This document shows, one piece after another, positions 54,995 to 63,183 of a stretch of DNA of 64,000 nt. The stretch lies in the NCBI GenBank assembly GCA_963696025.1, contig CAVOII010000005.1, positions 124,001 to 188,000 on the forward strand, in the 5' to 3' direction. The notes below the pieces were generated by a model. It was not told the DNA's origin, ran no database searches, and saw only the letters and a program-made list of their open reading frames with translations. The position numbers and the translations under genes were made by a program. Source of the DNA: JABCYV01 sp963696025 (GTDB lineage Bacteria; Acidobacteriota; Terriglobia; Terriglobales; Acidobacteriaceae). Positions within the stretch are counted from its first letter, which is position 1. Each line of letters opens with the position of its first letter.

Positions 54995-56578
54995 ATGTCT
55001 CAAGTCGGCGCCACACCACACTCCGTCAACGGCAACAATGGGTCTCCCGACGCACCGTCCATCGAGGTCTACGCGGTCTACGGCGTTGAGCCGGAAATTC
55101 AGGCTTATGCCATGGCCAAGTATTCGCGTTCAGCGCTCTCCATGAAAGAGTCGCTGAGAGAAATCAGCCGGCAGAAAGCGGAAAAATTCCTCAACACATT
55201 TTATTTTCAATATGGCCATCGTTCGATTGCCGACCTCGCGCATATCGCCCTGGCCGTTGAGCAGCTATCGATTCTCGCAGCGATTGCCGTGGCCGATGAG
55301 CAACGCTGGGATGGCCAGGAGCGTTCTACTCGTTACCAAGACTTCAGGAAAAGTGGCTACTTCACTCCAGATTTCGGGGATGAAGAGCAGGCGCGCAGGT
55401 TGTATCGGGAAACCATCGACGGCCTGTTCGCCGAATATGAATCGCTTTCCGAGCACATGTCTCGTCATCTTGCCAGCATCACGCCCAAACCGGCGGAGAT
55501 GAAGCAGGAAGCCTACGACCGGACGCTGCGTGCCCGCGCCTTCGACATCTCACGCTACCTGTTGCCGCTGGCAACCAACACATCCTTGGGAGAGATCGTC
55601 AACGCGCGAACTCTGGAGAGCCAGGTCTCACGCTTGCTCTCGCACACGCACCGGGAGGTTCGTAACCTTGGAGAATTGTTGAAACGAGCCGCGACGTCTC
55701 CGGCGTACAACGTGAATGAGGAGTCACTGCAGGAGCTGGTGAGCCAGATCCGCGCGCTGTCACCGGAACTGGGAGAGCGTGCAGAGCAGGAATTGCTGCA
55801 CGAAGTGCGAGTGGCGCCGACTTTGGTGAAATACGCCGATCCGAATAAATACGAGATCGAGACGCGACGTGAGCTGCGTCAGACTGCAGCGGAGTTAATG
55901 GGGGATCTGCCGATCGCTTCGGCCCCGACCGTCGACCTCTTGGATGAAGACCCGCTGGAAGTGGAGCTGGCGACGACGCTGATTTACGAACATTGTCATT
56001 ATCCCTACCGGCAAATCCGCGACGCTGTGGAGGGTGCGGGGGAACGCATCCGCCGCGAGATCATTGACCTCGGGCTGCGGCATCGCGGCAGTCACGACGA
56101 GATGTTGCGTCCTTTCTGCGCCGGCCAGCAGTTCCGCTTTGATATTTTGATGGACATCGGCGGCTTTCGCGATATACATCGTCACCGCCGCTGCATCCAG
56201 ATAGGTCAGGAATTCACGACAAAGCACGGCTACGACACCCCGGACGAGTTGGAAGCCGCCGGAGTGCGAGGAAGGTATGATGCCCTCATGCAGCGAGCGG
56301 CAGACGCTGTCGAAGATTTATCGCGGCGCGCTGGCACTGAGGCGCAAGAAAACTCGCAATACGTCATCCCACTGGGATTCCGCAAGCGCACGCTGTTCAA
56401 GATGGATTTCGCCGAAGTAGTTTACATTTCGGAACTGAGGACTGGACCCGCGGGTCATTTCTCGTACCGGAACATTGCCTATGCGATGTATGAAGCCGCG
56501 GCGAACAAATATCCGGCCCTGGCGAAGTATTTGAGAGTGCATGACGTGCGGGAGCCGGTGGACCTGCTGAAGCGCTGA
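54995..56578 (+). CDS. Double-length ThyX-like (flavin-dependent thymidylate synthase family) protein
   Basis: A 527-residue protein made of two ThyX-like halves; normal ThyX is about 220-250 residues. The first half (about 25-260) has YGHRSIADLAH at 73-83 and QERSTRYQDF at 108-117, which matches the SxRY part of the ThyX signature. The second half (about 310-520) has RDIHRHRRCIQI at 392-403, matching the RHR part, and GSHDEMLRPF. The complete signature RHRxxSxNExSxRY is therefore not present in either half. It may still bind flavin with both halves sharing one active site, or it may have another role. Function unsettled. Confidence 0.75.
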   Translation: MSQVGATPHSVNGNNGSPDAPSIEVYAVYGVEPEIQAYAMAKYSRSALSMKESLREISRQKAEKFLNTFYFQYGHRSIADLAHIALAVEQLSILAAIAVADEQRWDGQERSTRYQDFRKSGYFTPDFGDEEQARRLYRETIDGLFAEYESLSEHMSRHLASITPKPAEMKQEAYDRTLRARAFDISRYLLPLATNTSLGEIVNARTLESQVSRLLSHTHREVRNLGELLKRAATSPAYNVNEESLQELVSQIRALSPELGERAEQELLHEVRVAPTLVKYADPNKYEIETRRELRQTAAELMGDLPIASAPTVDLLDEDPLEVELATTLIYEHCHYPYRQIRDAVEGAGERIRREIIDLGLRHRGSHDEMLRPFCAGQQFRFDILMDIGGFRDIHRHRRCIQIGQEFTTKHGYDTPDELEAAGVRGRYDALMQRAADAVEDLSRRAGTEAQENSQYVIPLGFRKRTLFKMDFAEVVYISELRTGPAGHFSYRNIAYAMYEAAANKYPALAKYLRVHDVREPVDLLKR

Positions 56579-56617
56579 GCCGAGCCGTGCTCGGCCGGAC
56601 AGCCAAGGGCGGCTGTC
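56579..56617. terminator. Tandem hairpins between convergent genes
   Basis: Two stems in the 52-bp gap between the ThyX-like gene and purM: GCCGAG/CTCGGC at 56579-56595 and GACAGCC/GGCTGTC at 56598-56617. The T-run of a standard terminator is missing, so they may act as a bidirectional terminator or be a repeat remnant. Confidence 0.5.
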
Positions 56618-56630
56618 TCCACGTTATTCG

Positions 56631-57683
56631 TTACGTGTACATCACTTTGCGCTCACCCTTGACGATCCTTCCCACGGTGTAAGCCCTCTCCCCCGCACGC
56701 TCCAACACCGTCTGCGCTTTCTTGAACTTTTTCGAAGGGACAACCAATAGCATTCCTAGCCCCATGTTGAATGTACGCAGCATTTCCTCCTGGGGAACAT
56801 TTCCCAGCTGTTGCAGATGCTCAAAAATCGGCAACACTGGCCAGGAGCCGATCTCGATCACCGCAGCCATGCCGCGCGGCAAAACCCGAGGAAGATTGTC
56901 GGTGACGCCGCCGCCGGTAACGTGAGCCATGGCTGATACGCACTCCGCATCCACCAACCGCTTCACCGCGTGCCAATAGCTTTTGTGGGTCTTCATGAGC
57001 TCATTGCCGACCTTGCCTTTGAGCTCATTCACGTAGGAATCCGGCGTGTAGTGGCCGATCTCAAAGAGCACCTTGCGGGCAAGCGCGTAGCCGTTGGTGT
57101 GCAAGCCATTGGAGGCGAGACCGAGGATGACGTCACCCACCTCGACCGTTTTTCCAGTGATGATGCGTTCTCGTTCCGCGACACCGACAATGAAGCCCGC
57201 CAGATCGTATTCACCCTCGGGATAGAAGCCGGGCATCTCCGCAGTCTCGCCGCCAATCAGCGCGCATCCGTTGTGCTTGCAGGCTTCGGCCAGTCCTTCG
57301 ACCACTTTCTCTACTACTTCGGGCTCAAGCACTCCGGTGGCGAGGTAGTCCATGAAAAACAGCGGAGTGGCACCCTGTACAGCGATGTCATTGACGCAAT
57401 GGTTTACCAGGTCCGCGCCGATGGTGTGATGGACTTTCATCTCGAAGGCGACCTTTAGCTTGGTGCCCACGCCATCAACGCTCGATACCAGCACCGGATC
57501 TAGCCACTTCTCTTTGTTAATTGCAAAAAGTCCGCCGAAGCCGCCGATTTCGCTGAGCACTCCCCGAGTGAAGGTCTTGTGAGCCAGGTACTTGATGCGC
57601 TTCTTGGTGCGGCTCGCGCGGTCGATGTCTACGCCGGCATCGGCGTAGGTGACGGTGGCGGTCTTCGCGGAGTCGTGGGCCAC
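56631..57683 (-). CDS. purM: Phosphoribosylformylglycinamidine cyclo-ligase (AIR synthetase)
   Basis: A 350-residue PurM: YADAGVDIDRASRTKKRIK at the start, GVGTKLKVAF, the metal-binding VNHCVNDIAVQGATPLFF, and GGGVTDNLPRVLP. It makes aminoimidazole ribonucleotide in purine synthesis, in the cytoplasm. Length and motifs are normal. Convergent with the ThyX-like gene. Confidence 0.96.
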   Translation of the reverse strand: MAHDSAKTATVTYADAGVDIDRASRTKKRIKYLAHKTFTRGVLSEIGGFGGLFAINKEKWLDPVLVSSVDGVGTKLKVAFEMKVHHTIGADLVNHCVNDIAVQGATPLFFMDYLATGVLEPEVVEKVVEGLAEACKHNGCALIGGETAEMPGFYPEGEYDLAGFIVGVAERERIITGKTVEVGDVILGLASNGLHTNGYALARKVLFEIGHYTPDSYVNELKGKVGNELMKTHKSYWHAVKRLVDAECVSAMAHVTGGGVTDNLPRVLPRGMAAVIEIGSWPVLPIFEHLQQLGNVPQEEMLRTFNMGLGMLLVVPSKKFKKAQTVLERAGERAYTVGRIVKGERKVMYT

Positions 57684-57812
57684 AGAAGTCAGTCCATCTC
57701 TTTAGAATTGCGGGGAATCCGCTCGGGGCTCGCTAACCTGAAGAAACGTTTAAGCGCGGGTCATTGTAGCATGTTTGTCGGCGGGGTCAGGTGACCCGCA
57801 CCCGGGGCTTGC

Positions 57813-57971
57813 TTATTGAGTGATGTAGCACGAAAAATAATATACCAGCACCCCAAACAGAGTCAGGCCGGCGATTCCGTACGCCGTCAGGACCCAAACG
57901 TTTCGGTCTTTACGTTGCCCATTCTCCAATCTCGAATCGGTTGCCGTAGTCGAATTCCCAGACTGTCCCAT
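57813..57971 (-). CDS. Small single-helix membrane protein
   Basis: A 52-residue peptide from the ATG at 57971, preceded by GGAGG at a good distance. It has a polar first half (MGQSGNSTTATDSRLENGQR) and one membrane helix, WVLTAYGIAGLTLFGVLVYYF, then a short tail. A longer frame to 58013 is not supported. The strong ribosome binding site argues for a real gene; function unknown. Confidence 0.6.
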   Translation of the reverse strand: MGQSGNSTTATDSRLENGQRKDRNVWVLTAYGIAGLTLFGVLVYYFSCYITQ

Positions 57972-58105
57972 CAAAATCCTCCGAAAATGGATACCTCCTG
58001 GCGGTGCTCGCACTGTTACTTGCCAAAAGGCTGAGCAAAATTCTACTACGGGTTGACTACCTCAAAGCGTGAAAATCGGTGAGCCGTTTGCGGCGTTGGG
58101 AACCA

Positions 58106-58131
58106 AAGAAAAACCCCGGCTACCGCCGGGG
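58106..58131 (-). terminator. Rho-independent terminator
   Basis: The stem CCCCGGC/GCCGGGG (58114-58131, loop TACC) is followed on the minus strand by TTTTTC. It lies 35 bases after the stop of the gene at 58167-58352. Confidence 0.8.
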
Positions 58132-58166
58132 CGTTAGTAGGAATCGGAGACATAGATTCCGGAGAC

Positions 58167-58352
58167 TCACTTCATGTCGCTCTTCTTGTCATCCTTCTTT
58201 TCCTTCTTGGCTGCCTTCTTGCTGGCCTTCTTATTGGCCTTTTCTTCCTTCTTGGTGTCAGCCTTCTTGTCCGTCGAATCCTGCGCGAAGGAGACAGCCG
58301 ACAACGAGAAGGTCAGAGCAACCGCAAATAACAGCGTGAGCAGTTTCTTCAT
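58167..58352 (-). CDS. Small secreted lysine-rich protein
   Basis: A 61-residue protein with a signal peptide (MKKLLTLLFAVALTFSLS, cleaved near VSFAQD) and a mature part of about 37 residues dominated by Lys, Asp, Glu and Ala (KKAAKKEKKDDKK). AAGGAGAG lies before the ATG. Very basic, unstructured; similar short secreted proteins occur in acidobacterial genomes. No function known. Confidence 0.65.
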   Translation of the reverse strand: MKKLLTLLFAVALTFSLSAVSFAQDSTDKKADTKKEEKANKKASKKAAKKEKKDDKKSDMK

Positions 58353-58657
58353 ATTTCTAGACTCTCCTTAACTGTTTCGGATGTGGGGATTTTTGGTTCA
58401 GGACGCACAGCTGCGCTCGATATCTAGCAGGGTTGTCCCGGTGGGTAAAGATTGTAGTCTATCTGCCGACTTCCCCCAAGCAGAAAATCAGCTGACGTCA
58501 GAGTAACACGCTGCGCGACACAGAGTGTTCTGTTGCCTCGATTGGCCGCCAAAAACCCTGGTTGCATAGCGGCCATGGAGTTCCGTTTTTGGGACATTGA
58601 CTTGAAAATCTGGTGGTTGCGGAAGCAATTCGCCTTTTCTTCGCTTCAGCACCGGTG

Positions 58658-58663
58658 TATAAT
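58658..58663 (+). promoter_or_regulatory. Candidate -10 element of recA
   Basis: TATAAT about 46 bp before the recA start; a weak TTTTCT lies 17 bases upstream. No LexA box could be recognised by eye. Confidence 0.45.
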
Positions 58664-58709
58664 CCGCCTCAACACCATTAGCCATTCATAACTAAGGAGC
58701 CGCATTCAT

Positions 58710-59807
58710 ATGTCTGACGAACGGACAAAGGCGATTGATCTGGCGTTCGCGCAAATCGAAAAACAGTTTGGCAAGGGCTCGATCATGCGCCTGGGATCGA
58801 AAGAAGCCATCGTTCCTATCGCGGTAATTCCTACAGGTGCTATTTCATTCGACGCTGCCTTGGGAGTAGGCGGCTTCCCGCGGGGCCGCGTGGTCGAGAT
58901 CTTCGGCCCTGAGTCTTCTGGCAAGACCACAATCGCTTTGCAGGTAATCGCTCAAGCCCAGAAGACCGGCGGCATGGCGGCGTTCGTCGATGCCGAGCAT
59001 GCGCTCGATCCTGGCTACGCCAAGAAACTCGGCGTGGATGTGGACAATCTGCTGGTTTCCCAGCCCGACTATGGCGAGCAAGCTTTGGAGATCACCGAGG
59101 CTCTGGTGCGCTCTGGCGCTATCGACGTATTGGTGGTCGACTCGGTCGCGGCGCTCGTGCCCAAAGCCGAACTTGATGGCGAGATGGGCGACAGCCACAT
59201 GGGATTGCAGGCGCGATTAATGTCACAAGCCCTCCGCAAGCTAACTGGAACCGTCTCCAAGTCCCGCACCTGTTTGATTTTCATCAATCAGATAAGAGAG
59301 AAAATCGGCGTCATGTTCGGAAACCCGGAGACCACGACTGGCGGACGCGCGCTGAAATTTTATTCGTCGGTGCGCGTGGACATCCGCCGCATCGCCGCGA
59401 TTAAGGAAGGCGATGTCGTGACTGGATCGCGCACCAAGGTGAAGGTGGTAAAAAATAAAGTCGCTGCGCCGTTCCGCGAAGCTGAGTTCGACATCATGTA
59501 TGGCGAGGGCATCTCGCGCGAAGGCGACCTGATCGATATCGCAGTGAATCACAATCTGCTGGAGAAGTCGGGTTCCTGGTTCAGCTACAAGGGCGAACGC
59601 ATTGGACAGGGTCGCGAGAACGCCCGCCAGTTCCTCAAAGACAATAAAGAAATCTACGCCAAGCTGGAAGCTGAGGTGCGGAAAGAGCTGGGGCTAATTC
59701 CAGCGACCGCTGCACCGGCACAAACCCAAAACCCGCCGACAGCTCGTATAACGACCATGCCCAGTGTGGCTCCTGAGCCCGCCAAGGTGCCCGCGGCAAG
59801 AAGGTAG
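58710..59807 (+). CDS. recA: Recombinase A
   Basis: A 365-residue RecA starting at the ATG ten bases after AAGGAG. Walker A is GPESSGKT (66-73); further motifs are VDAEHALDP, VVDSVAALVPKAELDGEMGD and FINQIREKIGVMFGNPETT. The C-terminal tail is Pro/Ala-rich. RecA forms filaments on single-stranded DNA for recombination and SOS induction. Complete. Confidence 0.98.
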   Translation: MSDERTKAIDLAFAQIEKQFGKGSIMRLGSKEAIVPIAVIPTGAISFDAALGVGGFPRGRVVEIFGPESSGKTTIALQVIAQAQKTGGMAAFVDAEHALDPGYAKKLGVDVDNLLVSQPDYGEQALEITEALVRSGAIDVLVVDSVAALVPKAELDGEMGDSHMGLQARLMSQALRKLTGTVSKSRTCLIFINQIREKIGVMFGNPETTTGGRALKFYSSVRVDIRRIAAIKEGDVVTGSRTKVKVVKNKVAAPFREAEFDIMYGEGISREGDLIDIAVNHNLLEKSGSWFSYKGERIGQGRENARQFLKDNKEIYAKLEAEVRKELGLIPATAAPAQTQNPPTARITTMPSVAPEPAKVPAARR

Positions 59808-59812
59808 GAATC

Positions 59813-60034
59813 ATTGATTCGGTTGTTTCGGAGGCCTCGGACTCAATCTCCGAACCGGTCAAGGCGTGGACTCGTGCTAAGCGGGTAGCGCTGATTGAGT
59901 TGAAGAATCCGGACTGGGATGATTTGAGCAGGGAGTGGGCCAGCCAGAGACACTCCGATTCACGCCCAGCATGGCAAGTGCTCGATCCCGTTGCGATTCA
60001 CAGCTTGTCATCCCGAGCGAAGCGGTGGATCTAG
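59813..60034 (+). other. Open frame without a normal start after recA
   Basis: This 73-codon frame (DSVVSEASDSISEPVKAW, then LIELKNPDWDDLSREWASQR) has protein-like composition but no ATG, GTG or TTG at its beginning; only ATT could start it. Its end runs into the dispersed repeat at 60005-60110, where the stop is found. It may be a gene remnant or a chance frame. The rest of the 59808-60226 gap holds the repeat and a ribosome binding site for coaD. Confidence 0.25.
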
Positions 60035-60110
60035 GTTTTTGCCTGCTGCCACCATGTCGTTATACGACCGACACAGAACCCAGATCCCCTCGCTTTGCTC
60101 GAAGTGACAA
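60005..60110. repeat. Dispersed acidobacterial repeat, copy 1
   Basis: Starts TTGTCATCCCGAGCGAAGC, contains GATCTAGGTTTTTGCCTG, and ends AACCCAGATCCCCT then CGCTTTGCTCGAAGTGACAA, so the ends are inverted complements of each other. It shares these blocks with 61976-62074. Confidence 0.8.
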
Positions 60111-60226
60111 CCCTTTGAAGTAACGATACGTCGCAAACAATAATTGCCATCCCCTTACGCGCCGCATAGAATCTCTATTTACCTTGAGTGCACTCCGGTG
60201 CCGCCTGCAATTTGTAAAGAGGACTA

Positions 60227-60760
60227 TTGAAACAAGTTATCGCCATTTATCCTGGCTCGTTTGACCCGCTGACCAATGGGCATCTCGACTTGATCGAGAG
60301 AGGAAGTGAAATCTTCGATGAACTCGTGGTGGCGATCCTGCGGAATACGGAGAAAAGTCCGCTATTCAGTCTGGGGGAGCGCCGCCTGATGCTGGAAGCG
60401 ATGACCGAGCGTTTCCGCAACGTGCGGGTTGACACATTCGAAGGCCTGACTGTCGATTACGCGCTCAAGGTGGGGGCCAAGGCGATCTTGCGCGGTATTC
60501 GCGCCATCAGCGACTACGAATACGAATTGCAGATGGCGCTTATGAATCGCAAGTTGCACCCCGAGCTCGAAACGGTGTTTATGATGCCGGCAGAACAGTA
60601 TTCTTATTTGAGTTCGCGGCTGGTGCGCGAAGTCGCCCAACTGGGAGGATCCATCAAAGATTTGGTCCCAACGATGGTGGAACAGAGGCTGAGAGAGAAA
60701 CTGGACCCGGCGGTCAAGTTAGAGCACGCAAGAGAGCGCAGAATAAGAATAGGAAAATAA
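60227..60760 (+). CDS. coaD: Pantetheine-phosphate adenylyltransferase
   Basis: A 177-residue enzyme with a TTG start at 60227 placed just after AAGAGGA. Motifs: YPGSFDPLTNGHLDLIERG (nucleotide-binding HxGH-like), LRGIRAISDYEYELQM and SSRLVREVAQLGG. It makes dephospho-CoA from ATP and phosphopantetheine. The next gene starts two bases after the stop. Confidence 0.95.
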   Translation: MKQVIAIYPGSFDPLTNGHLDLIERGSEIFDELVVAILRNTEKSPLFSLGERRLMLEAMTERFRNVRVDTFEGLTVDYALKVGAKAILRGIRAISDYEYELQMALMNRKLHPELETVFMMPAEQYSYLSSRLVREVAQLGGSIKDLVPTMVEQRLREKLDPAVKLEHARERRIRIGK

Positions 60761-60762
60761 GA

Positions 60763-61965
60763 ATGACTCCAGTTACGGAAGCGATCCCGGCAGTAAAGCT
60801 CACAGAGCGCATTAACCGCATCGAACCTTCCTCCACCATGGCGGTGGTGGCCGAAGCCGACAAGTTGCGTCAGCAAGGCATTGACGTCGTTGACTTCGGT
60901 GCCGGCGAGCCCCACTTCGCTACGCCCCAACACATTAAGGATGCCGCGATTGCGGCAATTCAAGGCAATTTCACGAAGTACACGGCGGTGGGCGGGACCG
61001 CCGAGCTGAAAGATGCCATCGTGCAGCGACATGCGGTTGATTTCAATTCCGACTATCGCCGTGAGGAGGCAATCGCCTCCGTCGGTGGCAAGCACGCATT
61101 GTTCAACGCCATCCAAGTCCTCGTCGAACACGGCGATGAAGTCATACTTCCAGTTCCCTACTGGGTTTCATTTAAGGACATCGTGCGCTATGCCGGTGGT
61201 AATTGCGTGTTGCTCGAGTCTGACGAAGCGCAAGGTTTTCGGGTTACGGCGCAAATGATCGAGCGCCTGATCACACCTCGGACCAAGCTCATCATCCTGA
61301 ATTCGCCGTCCAATCCGTCGGGAGCTGTCATGTCAGCGGAGGACTTGACGGAGGTGGTGCGGCTGGCGTCGCAGCGCGGTATCTGGGTGATTTCCGATGA
61401 ATGCTATGTATATTTGAACTACAGCGGTCAGCGCTTTTCTGTGGGATTGTTGCGCGAATATCGCGACCGCCTGGTGATTGTGGGCTCGCTTTCGAAGACT
61501 TATGCCATGACTGGCTGGCGGTTGGGCTATGCGCTCGGTCCGGCGCAGATCATCAGCGCCATGCAGAAACTGCAAAGTCAGTCCACGTCGAACCCGACTT
61601 CGTTCGTGCAGAAGGCGGCAGTCGCAGCCCTGAAAGGTCCGCAGCAGTGCGTGGAGGAGATGCGACTGGAGTATATTCAGTTACGCGATCACATGGTCAA
61701 AGGTCTTCGCTCCATCGCCGGTATTCGGTGTACTTTGCCGCAGGGCGCCTTCTACGCCTATCCCAACATTTCGTCATTCTTCGGGCGAGGCGGAGCGAAG
61801 TCGGCGTCGGACGTTGCGGGAAAGTTGCTGCGCGAAGCGCACGTGGCCACGGTACCGGGCGAGGGCTTTGGTACCCGCGATCATATTCGGGTTTCGTATG
61901 CCACGTCGGTGGCGGAACTCGATCGCGGGCTGGAACGCATGCGCAAGTTCCTGGGCGCCTTGTAA
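60763..61965 (+). CDS. Class I PLP aminotransferase (aspartate aminotransferase-like)
   Basis: A 400-residue enzyme. Motifs: DFGAGEPHFATP, LNSPSNPSG, VISDECYVYLNY, and the Schiff-base Lys245 in GSLSKTYAMTGWRLGY. The closing Arg lies in IRVSYATSVAEL. This fits the I-gamma aspartate aminotransferase group. It starts two bases after the coaD stop, so the two genes are likely co-transcribed. Confidence 0.92.
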   Translation: MTPVTEAIPAVKLTERINRIEPSSTMAVVAEADKLRQQGIDVVDFGAGEPHFATPQHIKDAAIAAIQGNFTKYTAVGGTAELKDAIVQRHAVDFNSDYRREEAIASVGGKHALFNAIQVLVEHGDEVILPVPYWVSFKDIVRYAGGNCVLLESDEAQGFRVTAQMIERLITPRTKLIILNSPSNPSGAVMSAEDLTEVVRLASQRGIWVISDECYVYLNYSGQRFSVGLLREYRDRLVIVGSLSKTYAMTGWRLGYALGPAQIISAMQKLQSQSTSNPTSFVQKAAVAALKGPQQCVEEMRLEYIQLRDHMVKGLRSIAGIRCTLPQGAFYAYPNISSFFGRGGAKSASDVAGKLLREAHVATVPGEGFGTRDHIRVSYATSVAELDRGLERMRKFLGAL

Positions 61966-61975
61966 CTCTCGTTAA

Positions 61976-62074
61976 TTGTCATCCCGAGCGCCGCGAGTGA
62001 TCTAGGTTTGCTTATAGCTGCCCCGCCTGGGCGCAGGCAAGAACCCAGGTCCCTCGCTTTGCTCGGGGCGACAA
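61976..62074. repeat. Dispersed acidobacterial repeat, copy 2
   Basis: Same layout as 60005-60110: TTGTCATCCCGAGCGCCGCG at the left, GATCTAGGTTTGC inside, AACCCAGGTCCCTCGC and GCTCGGGGCGACAA at the right. It fills the gap between the aminotransferase and manA. Confidence 0.8.
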
Positions 62075-62096
62075 TCATGTTTTTCATCGTCGCCCC

Positions 62097-63098
62097 ATGA
62101 GCGAACTGTATCCACTGTTGATGCAGCCCGCGTTCGACCCCCGCCCGTGGGGCGGGCTGGATCTGTCGCCCATCTATCCCAACCATCGGTTTGAGGAGAA
62201 AATCGGCGAAGCCTGGTTGACGGGAGACCAGTGCCGTGTGGCGAATGGGCCGCTGCGCGGCCGGTCCCTAGCAGAATTGAGTTCACGATACGAGCGGGAA
62301 TTGGTCGGAGACGCAGCCAGAGATCCTAGCCACTTTCCTTTGCTGGTGAAATTTCTGTTTCCGCAAGATAAGCTTTCCGTGCAGGTACATCCTGATGACA
62401 AGGCCGCGCAACTTGTCGGTCAGCCTTGGGGAAAAACGGAATGCTGGTATGTGGCTCATGCCAAGCCGGGAGCGCAGATAGCACTCGGTCTTAAAGCAGG
62501 GGCCACGCGAGCGCAGTTGGAGCAAGCAATTCATGGGAAGCACGCTGAGGAACTGCTCAACTGGATCAACATTTACCCCGGCGAAATGATTTACGTTGCT
62601 GCCGGAACCGTACACACTCTGGGAGCAGGATCCATCCTGGTGGAAACTCAGCAACAATCAGACATGACTTATCGCTTGTACGACTACGGTCGTCCTCGCG
62701 AGTTGCATCTGAAACAGGGACTGGCCGCAGTGAAGGAGAAAGTAGCATCGGGAAAAGTGATTCGTCCGGGGCCCTCCCCCATCAATGGCGCCGGAAGTCT
62801 GCAGGCGCAATTGATTGCCGCGCCTTTCTTCGTGGTTGACATGTTCACACTAAAAGAGCGTCATGAGTTCCGTACGCAGGATATATCCGGCAAACATTCG
62901 CCTCAGATCATGGTGGCAATCGAAGGATGTGCCATAGTCGAAGCCCGTGGTGGGGAGCCGGTCACCATGGCGAAAGGCGACGCGGTCGTGGTGCCGGCGT
63001 GCGTTAACGAATTTCGAGTGTGCCCTCAGTGGGCGGTGGAATTCCTTAAGTCAGTGGTGCCGGGTGGATTGCTGCCAGAGCCGGCGACAAGAATGTAG
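62097..63098 (+). CDS. manA: Type I mannose-6-phosphate isomerase
   Basis: A 333-residue protein with PRPWGGLDLSPIYP near the start, the zinc-site segment LSVQVHPDDKAA, GKTECWYV, and VAAGTVHTLGAGSILVETQQ. It interconverts fructose-6-phosphate and mannose-6-phosphate. The next gene, manC, uses the downstream product, so the pair supplies GDP-mannose. Confidence 0.92.
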   Translation: MSELYPLLMQPAFDPRPWGGLDLSPIYPNHRFEEKIGEAWLTGDQCRVANGPLRGRSLAELSSRYERELVGDAARDPSHFPLLVKFLFPQDKLSVQVHPDDKAAQLVGQPWGKTECWYVAHAKPGAQIALGLKAGATRAQLEQAIHGKHAEELLNWINIYPGEMIYVAAGTVHTLGAGSILVETQQQSDMTYRLYDYGRPRELHLKQGLAAVKEKVASGKVIRPGPSPINGAGSLQAQLIAAPFFVVDMFTLKERHEFRTQDISGKHSPQIMVAIEGCAIVEARGGEPVTMAKGDAVVVPACVNEFRVCPQWAVEFLKSVVPGGLLPEPATRM

Positions 63099-63105
63099 AA
63101 AAAAC

Positions 63106-63173
63106 ATTTCAGATTTCAGAATTCGGATTTCGTTAGCTCTTAAATCTAAAATCGTCAATCTCAAATCTGAAAT
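63106..63173. repeat. AT-rich inverted repeat between manA and manC
   Basis: ATTTCAGATTT at 63106-63116 and its exact complement at 63163-63173 can form a hairpin; AAATCTAAAATC-like text lies inside. It has no following T-run on the plus strand, so it is a repeat more than a terminator. Confidence 0.6.
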
Positions 63174-63183
63174 CCCGGACACA

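Noticed and set aside
59935..60123. 62-codon frame after recA
   Set aside because: Most of it is the dispersed repeat read in one frame.
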